Shown here piece after piece: positions 8,212-16,199 of a stretch of DNA of 64,000 bases; position 1 is the stretch's first letter; the number at the start of each line of letters is the position of its first letter. Location of the stretch: contig NZ_LGIQ01000005.1 of NCBI RefSeq assembly GCF_001187725.1, positions 114,760 through 178,759 of the forward strand, read 5' to 3'. Below the pieces are notes generated by a model. That model ran no database searches. It was not told the DNA's origin and saw only the letters and a program-made list of their open reading frames with translations. Source of the DNA: Brevibacillus reuszeri. Its GTDB lineage: Bacteria > Bacillota > Bacilli > Brevibacillales > Brevibacillaceae. The position numbers and the translations under genes were made by a program.

Positions 8212-8712
8212 ATGGCAGCAAAACCATGCGTCGTGCAGCTCGTAGGTTACTCAAACAGTGGGAAAACGACGCTTTTGACCAAGCTGATTCCGCTGTTGGA
8301 GCAGGCAGGCGTACGAGTGGGCGTCATCAAGCATGATGGCGGGCATGATTTTGAGTGGGACCAGCCTGGAAAAGATACGTGGCGGTATCGGGAAGCAGGA
8401 GCTTCACTCGTGGCGATTACCTCGCAAACAAAAACGGCGATCATCGAGCAACGACCCACATCGCTATCTGTCCTTGTCGAGCGGTTGGCACAGGCAGGAG
8501 CCGATCTCATTCTCGTGGAGGGCTTCAAACGAGAAAGCTACCCAAAGCTGGTCCTGCTGCGCAAGCCCGAGGATCAGGAGCTGCTGGACTTCGTTACCCA
8601 TGTGCGTGGAATCGTAAGCTGGGGGGAAGTGGTCGAGAAAGACTTGCCTCAATTTGACGTCAACGATATCGACGCGATTGTCTCGTTTATTCGAGCAAGC
8701 ATAAGTAAATAA
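8212..8712 (+). CDS. mobB: Molybdopterin-guanine dinucleotide biosynthesis adaptor MobB
   Basis: A small GTP-binding protein (166 aa) with a Walker A loop GYSNSGKTT near residue 11 and LVEGFKRESYPKL, both typical of MobB. MobB assists MobA in making or delivering the guanine-dinucleotide cofactor. Last gene of the dehydrogenase-moeA-mobB unit; a long terminator hairpin follows. Confidence 0.92.
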   Translation: MAAKPCVVQLVGYSNSGKTTLLTKLIPLLEQAGVRVGVIKHDGGHDFEWDQPGKDTWRYREAGASLVAITSQTKTAIIEQRPTSLSVLVERLAQAGADLILVEGFKRESYPKLVLLRKPEDQELLDFVTHVRGIVSWGEVVEKDLPQFDVNDIDAIVSFIRASISK

Positions 8713-8721
8713 ATTCATCCC

Positions 8722-8783
8722 ATCCTTTTCTTCCGAAGCACGAAAGAGCCGGTTCTCTTGCTTCTTGATAGAAAAGGATTTTT
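8722..8783 (+). terminator. Terminator after mobB
   Basis: ATCCTTTTC (8722-8730) pairs with GAAAAGGAT (8771-8779) followed by T's. An inner AAAGAG/CTCTT stem lies in the loop. Confidence 0.65.
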
Positions 8784-8912
8784 CTTTGAAAAACGTCTCG
8801 ATGTTTTGAAGAACTGCCATATTCACAACTGCCGTAAGCTGTGATAGGATCATTTTACCAGTCAGGCGAAATCTGCTTGAGGAACGAAGCGATGAGTAGG
8901 AAGGGAGACGTC

Positions 8913-9458
8913 ATGATTGTAGACAAGCAAGAATTTGAAGTGAACGGGATGAGCTATACGATTCGTTCTGCGAACCTAGCAGATGCCGAGGAATTGTCTG
9001 CATTGCGCGTCCAAATCGATGGTGAAACGGAGAATATGGATAGGGAACCAGGTGAGGCGTTCATCGATGTGCCTGGATTCGAACGGATCATCCAGACGGA
9101 TGCAGAAAGTCCAAGAAACCTGTTTCTCGTTGCTGTCGTTCATAATCGAATCGTCGGCTTTTCCAGATGTGAGGGCGTCCATTTAAAAAGGTTCGCGCAC
9201 AAGGTAGAGTTCGGAGTATGTGTTTGCAAGGAATTCTGGGGATACGGGATCGGCAAAAATCTATTAAAGCAATCGATAGAATGGGCAGACGCAAACGGGA
9301 TCAAAAAAATGACGCTGAGTGTGGTCGAGACCAATGAGAAAGCAATCGAGTTGTATAAAAGACTCGGCTTTGAAATCGAAGGTATGTTGAAAAACGACCG
9401 AATCCTTGCTGATGGCAACTACTACAGCGCCATTATTATGGGAAGATTCCATCTATAA
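8913..9458 (+). CDS. GNAT family N-acetyltransferase
   Basis: A 181-residue acetyltransferase of the GNAT fold. The acetyl-CoA-binding segment is EFWGYGIGKNLLKQ (the Q/RxxGxG/A-like loop), followed by NEKAIELYKRLGFEIEG, the usual beta-5/helix-4 end. The N-terminal YTIRSANLADAEELSAL is also typical. ATG 8913 follows AGGAAGGGA at 8899-8907. The substrate cannot be predicted; protein N-termini or small amines are common in the family. Confidence 0.85.
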   Translation: MIVDKQEFEVNGMSYTIRSANLADAEELSALRVQIDGETENMDREPGEAFIDVPGFERIIQTDAESPRNLFLVAVVHNRIVGFSRCEGVHLKRFAHKVEFGVCVCKEFWGYGIGKNLLKQSIEWADANGIKKMTLSVVETNEKAIELYKRLGFEIEGMLKNDRILADGNYYSAIIMGRFHL

Positions 9459-9493
9459 AACAGCGCAGATGCGCAAGGAGTGTGACGATTGAC

Positions 9494-9976
9494 ATGGCTC
9501 ATGCAAAAGATGTAGTAGCGGATCAATTGTTAGCCAATGCGAACGATCCAAGCTGGTATCTTCCTTTTTCTGATGCCGTAAAAGATGTAACTGAGGAAGC
9601 TGCATTTTGGAAGCCAAGCGAGGACAGCAACAGTATTGCTGAGCTTACACAGCATCTCATCTATTGGAATGAAACGTGGCAAACCAGATACATAGAAAAC
9701 AACGTTCAGGCAGTGCCTTCCATCGGCGATAATAACAAGAGCTTTGTCATTTCTGACAAGCATACCTTTGCGATGTTAAAGGAAGGGCTGCTAGAGGTGC
9801 TGCTAAAGTGGCAGCCGCTGTTATCAGAGGAAAAGCTGGCAAGTGAAGTACACGGTTTTGTGGAAGCTGTGCAGTGGTGGGCGGTTCTTGGCAATGTAAC
9901 GACACATAACGCTTTTCATATCGGACAAATGGTGTATATTCGCAAGCTTTACAAGATCCATGGGGCAGGGCAGTAA
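9494..9976 (+). CDS. DinB-like (DinB/YfiT superfamily) protein
   Basis: A 160-residue helical-bundle protein. Histidines in TQHLIYWNETW and TTHNAFHIGQMVYIRK fit the three-His metal site of the DinB/YfiT superfamily, whose members include thiol-dependent transferases and many uncharacterised stress proteins. AAGGAG at 9475-9480 is 13 nt before ATG 9494; a GTG at 9482 is in frame but too close to it. Stands alone downstream of the acetyltransferase with a 35-nt gap. Confidence 0.75.
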   Translation: MAHAKDVVADQLLANANDPSWYLPFSDAVKDVTEEAAFWKPSEDSNSIAELTQHLIYWNETWQTRYIENNVQAVPSIGDNNKSFVISDKHTFAMLKEGLLEVLLKWQPLLSEEKLASEVHGFVEAVQWWAVLGNVTTHNAFHIGQMVYIRKLYKIHGAGQ

Positions 9977-10006
9977 CGTCTGCTGTCACAAATCGTTTCG
10001 TTTTTC

Positions 10007-10022
10007 TGTGATTTGAATCACA
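10007..10022. promoter_or_regulatory. Crp/Fnr-type operator upstream of hmp
   Basis: A perfect inverted repeat TGTGATTTGAATCACA, matching TGTGA-N6-TCACA, the site bound by Bacillus Fnr and by Crp relatives. A TAGACT (10044-10049) downstream could be the -10 element; the palindrome centre would then lie near -41, the usual activator position. A Crp/Fnr regulator gene lies just beyond hmp. Confidence 0.7.
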
Positions 10023-10090
10023 TGGGCAAGGGGAGCCATTCGATAGACTTGAGTCATAAAGATGACACGATGAAATCGAGGAGGGTCCCC

Positions 10091-11308
10091 ATGCTAAGCC
10101 AACAAACCATTGACGTGATAAAATCTACTGTACCCGTTTTGGAAGTGCACGGGACAGCGATAACAAAGCGATTTTATGAAATGATGTTCGCGAAGCATCC
10201 AGAGCTGTTGGACATTTTTAACCACGTGAACCAAAAACAGGGCAGACAGCAAACCGCGCTGGCAAATGCGGTCTATGCAGCAGCTTTGCACATAGATAAT
10301 CTGGAAGCGATCTTGCCTGTAGTGAAGCAAATTGGTCATAAGCACCGCAGTCTTGGCATTTTGCCAGAGCATTATCCGATCGTGGGAGAGAACTTGCTTG
10401 CTGCCATCAAGGATGTGCTGGGAGATGCGGCAACGGATGAAATCATTCAAGCGTGGGCTGATGCGTATGGAGTCATTGCTGATGCGTTTATCAGTGTAGA
10501 GGCACAGATGTATGAACAGGCTTGTGAACAGCCAGGTGGATGGGCGGATTTCCGGGAGTTTGTCGTACAGCGCAAGGTAGCAGAAAGTGATGTCATTCAC
10601 TCGTTTTATCTGGTGCCAAAGGATGGCAGGCAAATCGCTGCTTATGAGCCTGGGCAATATGTAAGCGTCAAGGTAGATATCCCAGGAGAGAAAAATACGC
10701 ATATCCGTCAGTACTCTCTGTCGGATGCTCCGGGAAACTCGTATTATCGTATCTCGGTTAAGCGGGAAGACGCACTGGGTGATAAACCGGCGGGAAAAGT
10801 ATCCGTCTATTTGGCGGAGAAAATAGGCAAAGGGGATGTCTTGCTCTTGTCCGCTCCGGCAGGGGATTTCACACTCGATCAGGAGGATAAGCGCCCTCTC
10901 GTTCTGATCAGCGGTGGCGTCGGTTTGACACCCATGATCAGTATGCTTACAGAATCGCTGAAAAAGAACCCAGAGCGTTCAGTAACCTTCATCCACGCTG
11001 CGCAAAATGGCAATCTGCATGCCATGAAGGACGCTGTGGAGGGGCTTGCCATGAGACATCCGCAGCTCACGTATTACTGGTGCTATGAGAAACCGACCGA
11101 CCAGGATCGCGAGAATAAGGCTTTCCACAAAGAGGGGTACGTGGAACTGCCTTGGCTGCAGAGCGTGATTACACAAAAAGAATCGAGCTACTATTTCTGC
11201 GGTCCCGTCCCGTTCATGAAAGCGATGAATCGGGCTTTGAAGGAATGGGAGGTTCCGGCAGCAGATATTCACTATGAGTTCTTCGGTCCTGCCGGAAGCT
11301 TGGAATAA
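10091..11308 (+). CDS. hmp: Flavohaemoprotein (nitric oxide dioxygenase)
   Basis: Converts NO and O2 to nitrate with NAD(P)H. The 405-residue protein has an N-terminal globin (residues 1 to about 140, with the proximal-His segment IGHKHRSLGI), an FAD domain with RQYSLSD, and a C-terminal NAD domain with LISGGVGLTPM and YYFCGPVPFMKAM. ATG 10091 follows GAGGAGGGT at 10077-10085. The Crp/Fnr-type box at 10007-10022 suggests induction by low oxygen or nitrosative stress through a Fnr-like protein. Confidence 0.95.
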   Translation: MLSQQTIDVIKSTVPVLEVHGTAITKRFYEMMFAKHPELLDIFNHVNQKQGRQQTALANAVYAAALHIDNLEAILPVVKQIGHKHRSLGILPEHYPIVGENLLAAIKDVLGDAATDEIIQAWADAYGVIADAFISVEAQMYEQACEQPGGWADFREFVVQRKVAESDVIHSFYLVPKDGRQIAAYEPGQYVSVKVDIPGEKNTHIRQYSLSDAPGNSYYRISVKREDALGDKPAGKVSVYLAEKIGKGDVLLLSAPAGDFTLDQEDKRPLVLISGGVGLTPMISMLTESLKKNPERSVTFIHAAQNGNLHAMKDAVEGLAMRHPQLTYYWCYEKPTDQDRENKAFHKEGYVELPWLQSVITQKESSYYFCGPVPFMKAMNRALKEWEVPAADIHYEFFGPAGSLE

Positions 11309-11336
11309 GCCACGGAACACTTGGGAAAATGCTCAT

Positions 11337-11849
11337 CTATTTTTTCTCTGCCTGTGCCTGAGCGCGCAAAAGGCGGTTGACCGTTTCACGGCGCAAACCA
11401 ATGAACTGACCGATCTCATCCTGGGTGAGGACCTCTGATAGGGAGGCGACAGGAACAAAAGATTGGAACCAGCGTTGCAGCTTGATCAGCTTTTCAGCGG
11501 GAGATACCTCTGATAGCTGATCAATCCGCTGCTGCATCATGCGCAGCTTGCCTTGCAGCTGGAGAGCGATCTCTCTGCATTTGACGTGATTATGCTCCAG
11601 CTCCCGGTACCAATCCTGAGCGGACAAAACCTCTACCTCACAGGTGACCAGTGCTACGGCTGTCCCGTAATAGGGATTCGGGCTCAGCAGGGAATGATGG
11701 GGGATAATCTCGTCAGGGACGATGACATTCACCAAGGTCAGGGTGCCGTCAGCGTGTACCCGATTGATTTTCAATAGACCACTTTTGAGATGAAAAAGCG
11801 GGCCTGCTTCCCCTTGGCGAAACAGTACCTCTCCCTTGTGAAGAATCAT
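11337..11849 (-). CDS. Short Crp/Fnr-family transcriptional regulator
   Basis: A 170-residue regulator with a cyclic-nucleotide-like beta-barrel (GEVLFRQGEAGPLFHLKSG), a helical linker (RMMQQRIDQLSEVSPAEKLI) and a C-terminal helix-turn-helix (LTQDEIGQFIGLRRETVNRLLR). It is about 50 residues shorter than typical Crp/Fnr proteins; the barrel starts late and the tail is clipped. It lacks the Cys cluster of oxygen-sensing Fnr, so the signal is unclear. It converges with hmp, whose promoter holds a matching box. AAGGAGG precedes the ATG. Confidence 0.85.
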   Translation of the reverse strand: MILHKGEVLFRQGEAGPLFHLKSGLLKINRVHADGTLTLVNVIVPDEIIPHHSLLSPNPYYGTAVALVTCEVEVLSAQDWYRELEHNHVKCREIALQLQGKLRMMQQRIDQLSEVSPAEKLIKLQRWFQSFVPVASLSEVLTQDEIGQFIGLRRETVNRLLRAQAQAEKK

Positions 11850-11910
11850 GAAAGCCTCCTTGGTTGTGTCATATTAAGCCGCTCGCCGTTATGATGATCG
11901 CAGTTAGCAG

Positions 11911-11978
11911 TATAGCATAAAAACAAGGCGAAGCACCTGATTTCCGTACATACCTGCGGAAACCCAGGTGCTTTTTTT
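11911..11978 (+). ncRNA. Orphan short transcript with strong terminator (candidate)
   Basis: AAGCACCTG (11931-11939) pairs with CAGGTGCTT (11965-11973), with an inner TTTCCG/CGGAAA stem, then seven T's. No plus-strand gene lies upstream; the neighbouring gene is transcribed the other way. A TATAGC at 11911-11916 could be a -10 element. This would give an RNA of about 55 nt, or a decoy terminator insulating the gene at 12100. Confidence 0.35.
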
Positions 11979-12099
11979 GTGGCGTAATTCCAGTGAAATC
12001 TTTTACAAAATCAGCAGTTTGCTCCGCTTTTGCCCTTGCTAGGTCAACAATGCTGTTTTTATAATGAGGGAGTCAGTTTTTAGATAAAGGAGGTCTTCC

Positions 12100-13047
12100 A
12101 TGCTTGGCACCTTTTTTCTCTGGGCTGGTTCCCTCCTCGCAGTGCTGATTTTGGCGTTGATTGGATATGTGGGGTATCGCTATTGGTACCACATGGGCCA
12201 GCTTCCCAAACCACCGTTTCGGCATTTGGATGCCAAGCCGACACCGGCGAAATGGCGGGATGATGAGGTAACCTTTACATGGGTGGGACACTCGACCATT
12301 CTGCTAAATCTATTTGGCACAAAGATTTTGACTGATCCTGTCATTGGAGAAAAACTGGGATTGCGTGTTGCCGGGGTCTTTCACGTAGGTCCTAAACGCT
12401 TCACACCACCCGCTCTCACCTTTGACGAAATAGGTGAAGTTAATGTGGTTCTCTTGTCTCATGCGCATATGGATCATGTTGACTTGCCGAGTCTGCGCAA
12501 GCTGGCAAAGCGTTCTATCCATGTGATTACAGCGCAAAATACGAGCAGATTGATTCAGCGGATGCCTTTTGGTTCGTATGAAGAAATGCAGCCAGGGGAA
12601 ATGGTAACCACGGAGGCGGGTGTAACCATTACGGCGATACCTGTACGGCATTGGGGCAATCGTTTTCCATGGAATGGGGATTATGGCTACCAAGGATACA
12701 TCATCGAGAAAAACGGCGTGCGTATTTTGTATCCCGGCGATACAGCGTACATTTCCATGGAGCATTATCCTCAGCAATATGGCAAGCTTGATCTCGTCTT
12801 TATGCCTATCGGTGCGTATAAGCCGGATTCCTATCAGCAAGCACACTGCACGCCGGAGCAAGCGTGGCAAATGTTCAAGCAAAGCGGTGGGCAATGGCTG
12901 GTGCCGATCCACTGGAATACATTTGTCCTCTCCCGCGAGCCAGTCGACGAGCCGATCGAGCGTCTGCTTGCTGCGGCGGGCGAAGAAAGAGACCGGATTG
13001 TAGTGGAGCGCCAAGGGGAAACCTACTCATTGCCTGTAAAGCAGTGA
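12100..13047 (+). CDS. Membrane-anchored metallo-beta-lactamase-fold hydrolase (NAPE-PLD/UlaG-like)
   Basis: A 315-residue protein with one N-terminal membrane segment (about residues 5-27) followed by a metallo-beta-lactamase domain: TWVGHSTILLNLFG, LTDPVIG, the metal motif SHAHMDHVDLPS (HxHxDH), RHWGNR, YPGDTAY and a late His in VPIHWNTF. This pattern is shared by N-acyl-phosphatidylethanolamine phospholipase D-like and UlaG-like hydrolases. AAAGGAGG precedes the ATG, and TTGCTA-18 bp-TATAAT upstream is a plausible promoter. The substrate is unknown; a phosphodiester or lactone is typical. Confidence 0.85.
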   Translation: MLGTFFLWAGSLLAVLILALIGYVGYRYWYHMGQLPKPPFRHLDAKPTPAKWRDDEVTFTWVGHSTILLNLFGTKILTDPVIGEKLGLRVAGVFHVGPKRFTPPALTFDEIGEVNVVLLSHAHMDHVDLPSLRKLAKRSIHVITAQNTSRLIQRMPFGSYEEMQPGEMVTTEAGVTITAIPVRHWGNRFPWNGDYGYQGYIIEKNGVRILYPGDTAYISMEHYPQQYGKLDLVFMPIGAYKPDSYQQAHCTPEQAWQMFKQSGGQWLVPIHWNTFVLSREPVDEPIERLLAAAGEERDRIVVERQGETYSLPVKQ

Positions 13048-13050
13048 AAA

Positions 13051-13079
13051 ATGACTGTGTAGTTTGCAGTCTTTTTTTT
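13051..13079 (+). terminator. Intrinsic terminator
   Basis: GACTG (13053-13057) pairs with CAGTC (13067-13071), followed by eight T's. Confidence 0.7.
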
Positions 13080-13213
13080 CTACGCAAGCAAACAAGCGGG
13101 CGATGCTCAGATTAGCTAAGAACAGATAGGTGGAAGGAATCAACGAATTATTATAGAAATGAATTTATCGTTAGAGGTTTTTTGTTTTGAGACGATCCAT
13201 TGGAGGGATACAT

Positions 13214-15004
13214 ATGGCAAAAGCATTGCCGCAACGCTGGGATCTGGATGTTCTTTTTCCAGGCGGGAGCGAGTCAGCAGAATTTCGTACGTTTCTCGGG
13301 GAGCTTGAAGGGGATATTGCTAGCTTACAGGCACGGATAGAGCAAACAGACCTCGCGTTGAACGAAAAGAATACATTTCTGGGAGTCGTAGAAAAAGTCC
13401 AAAGCATTGGAGTGCGCGTGCGACAAGCGGGTGCCTACATTTCTTGCCTGTCCGCACAAAATGTGAAGGACGAGCAAGCGAAGCTGCTGGGCGGACGTGT
13501 AAAAACCATTTCTGCTACTTTTGGTGCTGCATTGACTGGCTGGGAAGAGAAGCTGGTAAATATCGAGGAGTCTGCGTGGAAAGCGCTGCTTGCCGACGAA
13601 GATTTGCAGCCGATCGCTTTTGTGCTGGAGGAGAGACGTCGCCGTGCCCAGGAAAAATTGCCGCCTGAGCAGGAAGTATTGGCAAATGACCTGGCAGTAG
13701 ACGGCTATCACGCATGGCAGGACTTGTACAATGCTGTTGTAGGTCGCATGTCGATCGAGATCGAGCTGGATGGAGAAGTGAAGCAGCTGTCCGTGGGGCA
13801 AGCTTCTAATCTGATGAGCCACCCTGATCGCAGCGTTCGCGCGCAGGCTTTCGCCAAATGGCAGGAAGCGTGGGGCAAAGAAACAGAGCTATGTGCACAG
13901 GCGCTGAATCATCTGGGCGGTTTCCGTCTCGCTTTGTATCGCCATCGTGGCTGGGATTCTGTACTTCGTGAGCCGCTCGATATCGGACGGATGCAAGAAA
14001 AAACGCTCGATGCGATGTGGCAGGCTATCGACAATCGCAAGGATCGTCTGGTTGCTTATCTGGAGCGCAAGGCAAAGCTGCTCGGTATTGAAAAGCTGAG
14101 CTGGTACGATGTTTCGGCTCCAGTCGGAAATACACACAAAAAAGTGTCTTATGATGAAGCGGCAGAAATGATTGTGCATCACTTTAACCGCTTCAATCCA
14201 AATATGGCATCCTTTGCCCAGCAAGCTTTTGACGAAGCATGGATCGAGGCAGAGGATCGCCCTGGCAAACGTCCAGGTGGCTTCTGCACGAGCTTTCCGG
14301 TGAGCAAGCAGTCTCGCGTGTTCATGACCTACGCAGGCAGTGCGAGCAATGTATCGACATTGGCTCATGAGCTGGGGCATGCTTACCATCAGCAAGTGAT
14401 GTGGGATCTGCCGCCGCTCGCACAAAACTATGCGATGAACGTAGCTGAAACCGCGTCTACTTTTGCCGAGATGATCCTGGCTGACGCGGCTGTGAAAAAT
14501 GCTGCCAATGACGATGAGCGCCTCGTCTTGCTCGAAGACAAGCTACAATCCGTCGTTGCCTTCTTCATGAACATTCACGCACGCTTCCTATTTGAGAAAA
14601 ACTTTTACGAGCAGCGTAAAAATGGTCTGGTCAGTGCAGCAGAGTTGGATCGACTCATGCTTGAAGCACAGGAGACTGCTTTCAAAGGAGCGCTTACGGA
14701 ATACGAGCCGCACTTCTGGGCTTCCAAGCTTCACTTTTACATTACGTCCTATCCGTTCTACAACTTCCCATATACATTCGGCTACCTGTTCAGCATGAGC
14801 GTCTATGCGCGTGCACTGGCCGAAGGAGAAAGTTTCGCAGACAAGTACGATGCGCTCCTGCAGGACACCGGTCGCTTGATGGTCGAGGACCTGGCGAAAA
14901 AGCATCTGGGCGAAGACATGACCACAGTCGATTTCTGGCAAGCTGCTGTTGATCTGGCTGTAGCGGATATCGAGGAGTTCCTGCGTTTGACTGAAGAAGC
15001 GTAA
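13214..15004 (+). CDS. pepF: Oligoendopeptidase F (M3 family)
   Basis: A 596-residue zinc metallopeptidase of the M3B group that cleaves short peptides in the cytoplasm. The zinc motif is STLAHELGHAYHQQ (HExxH at about residues 383-387) with the third ligand in NVAETASTFAEM. The N-terminal lobe RWDLDVLFPGG is characteristic. ATG 13214 follows TTGGAGGGAT; the in-frame start at 13187 lacks one. Probably monocistronic, ending at the terminator at 15025. Confidence 0.93.
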   Translation: MAKALPQRWDLDVLFPGGSESAEFRTFLGELEGDIASLQARIEQTDLALNEKNTFLGVVEKVQSIGVRVRQAGAYISCLSAQNVKDEQAKLLGGRVKTISATFGAALTGWEEKLVNIEESAWKALLADEDLQPIAFVLEERRRRAQEKLPPEQEVLANDLAVDGYHAWQDLYNAVVGRMSIEIELDGEVKQLSVGQASNLMSHPDRSVRAQAFAKWQEAWGKETELCAQALNHLGGFRLALYRHRGWDSVLREPLDIGRMQEKTLDAMWQAIDNRKDRLVAYLERKAKLLGIEKLSWYDVSAPVGNTHKKVSYDEAAEMIVHHFNRFNPNMASFAQQAFDEAWIEAEDRPGKRPGGFCTSFPVSKQSRVFMTYAGSASNVSTLAHELGHAYHQQVMWDLPPLAQNYAMNVAETASTFAEMILADAAVKNAANDDERLVLLEDKLQSVVAFFMNIHARFLFEKNFYEQRKNGLVSAAELDRLMLEAQETAFKGALTEYEPHFWASKLHFYITSYPFYNFPYTFGYLFSMSVYARALAEGESFADKYDALLQDTGRLMVEDLAKKHLGEDMTTVDFWQAAVDLAVADIEEFLRLTEEA

Positions 15005-15024
15005 TTTCATACGTGATATACGGC

Positions 15025-15059
15025 AAGAGCCTGTCGATTCGTCGACAGGCTCTTTTTTT
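15025..15059 (+). terminator. Terminator after pepF
   Basis: AAGAGCCTGTCGA (15025-15037) pairs with TCGACAGGCTCTT (15042-15054), followed by T's. Confidence 0.9.
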
Positions 15060-15253
15060 GCCAGCACCTGTTACAAAATGCTGGGGAAGGCACATTCACT
15101 GGGTGATTGGAAGAGTGGAAAAACTTTCTTGCAATGGGCATTTTCATCCTACCAAACGCGTCTCATAAAATTCTCACAAGACACGCAGTAAAGGGGGGAA
15201 TCTTAGGGCTATGCAAAAGGAACACCCCCATGGTAAACTGATAAAAAATAAAT

Positions 15254-15271
15254 ATTCGATGGTGATCGAAT
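15254..15271. promoter_or_regulatory. Palindrome over the start codon of the ArsR gene
   Basis: ATTCGAT-GGTG-ATCGAAT, perfect 7-bp arms. The ATG at 15270 begins inside the right arm and the only SD-like bases (GGTGA) are in the loop. It could be an autoregulatory operator or an mRNA hairpin that hides the start. Confidence 0.5.
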
Positions 15272-16199
15272 GAATAGTAACTATTCTATTAAAGTTGAAT
15301 GGTCTGCCGCTTACGAATGTATTATCAGCCTGTATGTGTACATCTATGAAAAAGAACGAAAGCACCTCCAATTAGGAGCAGTCTGGAAAGAAGAAACGAC
15401 GCGAATGCTCCCGGATTCCTTTGCAGCCGAGCTCGCTGATGAGCGTTGGGAGGTCTTGCATCGACTCGTACTCTTGGTGGCGCAGTCTCCGCGTAAAGCA
15501 TCCGTTGCCGATTTTCTCGAATGGCTGGAGAATGTCCCGCCCGGTGAAATTTATGAACGACTGGCTCCGTGGGTGGAGACGATTCCGCTCAATTTGGGAG
15601 AAATACGTGATCATAGTCTCTCCTTGCTGAAACGCTGGAATGAGCATTATTTTTCCAAGGTGGAACCAAGTATTTTGGAAAGTCTGGAAAAGAGCGCCCT
15701 GGAAACGGAAAAGCTGGCGCAGAGCCTGTCTGCAATCGAAATGATTGATCAAGTCACGAATGGCATCTGGATTGAATCGACGGGTGAGCTGCAGGAGGTC
15801 GTGCTGATTCCGCAGTATCACTGTGCGCCTACCTCTGTGCTTGATTTTCATCGGGGAATCGCGACTTGCTTGTATCCCGTAAGAGATGCGGGGCGTATGC
15901 AGCCTGACCCAATATCCGAGCTGCTTCCGATGACCCAATGCCTGGCGGATGAAAAAAGGCTCCAGATTCTTCGTTGCCTAGCCGCCAAGCCATGTACGTT
16001 GGGGGAGCTGCAAAAGCAAGTCTCCCTTGCCAAGAGTACAGTCCACCATCACGTCACGGCGCTGCGCCGAGCAGGCTTGATCCGTGCCCATTACACAGGC
16101 AGCTCTACTGTCGCTTTCTATAGTTTGCGTGAGATGTTTGTGGACAGGCTGCCTGTCCTGCTGCGTGCGTTTTTGGAAAGCGAGGGAAAACACCAATGA
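15270..16199 (+). CDS. ArsR-family transcriptional regulator with long N-terminal domain
   Basis: A 309-residue protein whose last 100 residues form a winged helix (CLADEKRLQILRCLAAKPCT, VSLAKSTVHHHVTALRRAGLI) of the ArsR type. The first 200 residues are an alpha-helical domain seen in ArsR proteins of Bacillota and Actinomycetota; VEWSAAYECIISLYVYI is the family-like N-terminus and supports this start despite the poor ribosome-binding site. Its stop overlaps the start of the MFS gene by 4 nt, so it likely controls that exporter in response to a small ligand. Confidence 0.82.
   Translation: MNSNYSIKVEWSAAYECIISLYVYIYEKERKHLQLGAVWKEETTRMLPDSFAAELADERWEVLHRLVLLVAQSPRKASVADFLEWLENVPPGEIYERLAPWVETIPLNLGEIRDHSLSLLKRWNEHYFSKVEPSILESLEKSALETEKLAQSLSAIEMIDQVTNGIWIESTGELQEVVLIPQYHCAPTSVLDFHRGIATCLYPVRDAGRMQPDPISELLPMTQCLADEKRLQILRCLAAKPCTLGELQKQVSLAKSTVHHHVTALRRAGLIRAHYTGSSTVAFYSLREMFVDRLPVLLRAFLESEGKHQ

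Noticed and set aside
8464..8853. 129-codon minus-strand frame over mobB
   Set aside because: Antisense to mobB, crosses its terminator, no ribosome-binding site.
13109..13130. Resemblance of GATTAGCTAAGAACAG to the right arm at 17624-17639, suggesting a mobile repeat (MITE)
   Set aside because: Only about 15 bp agree with one mismatch, no matching partner arm or target-site duplication is seen at 13.1 kb.
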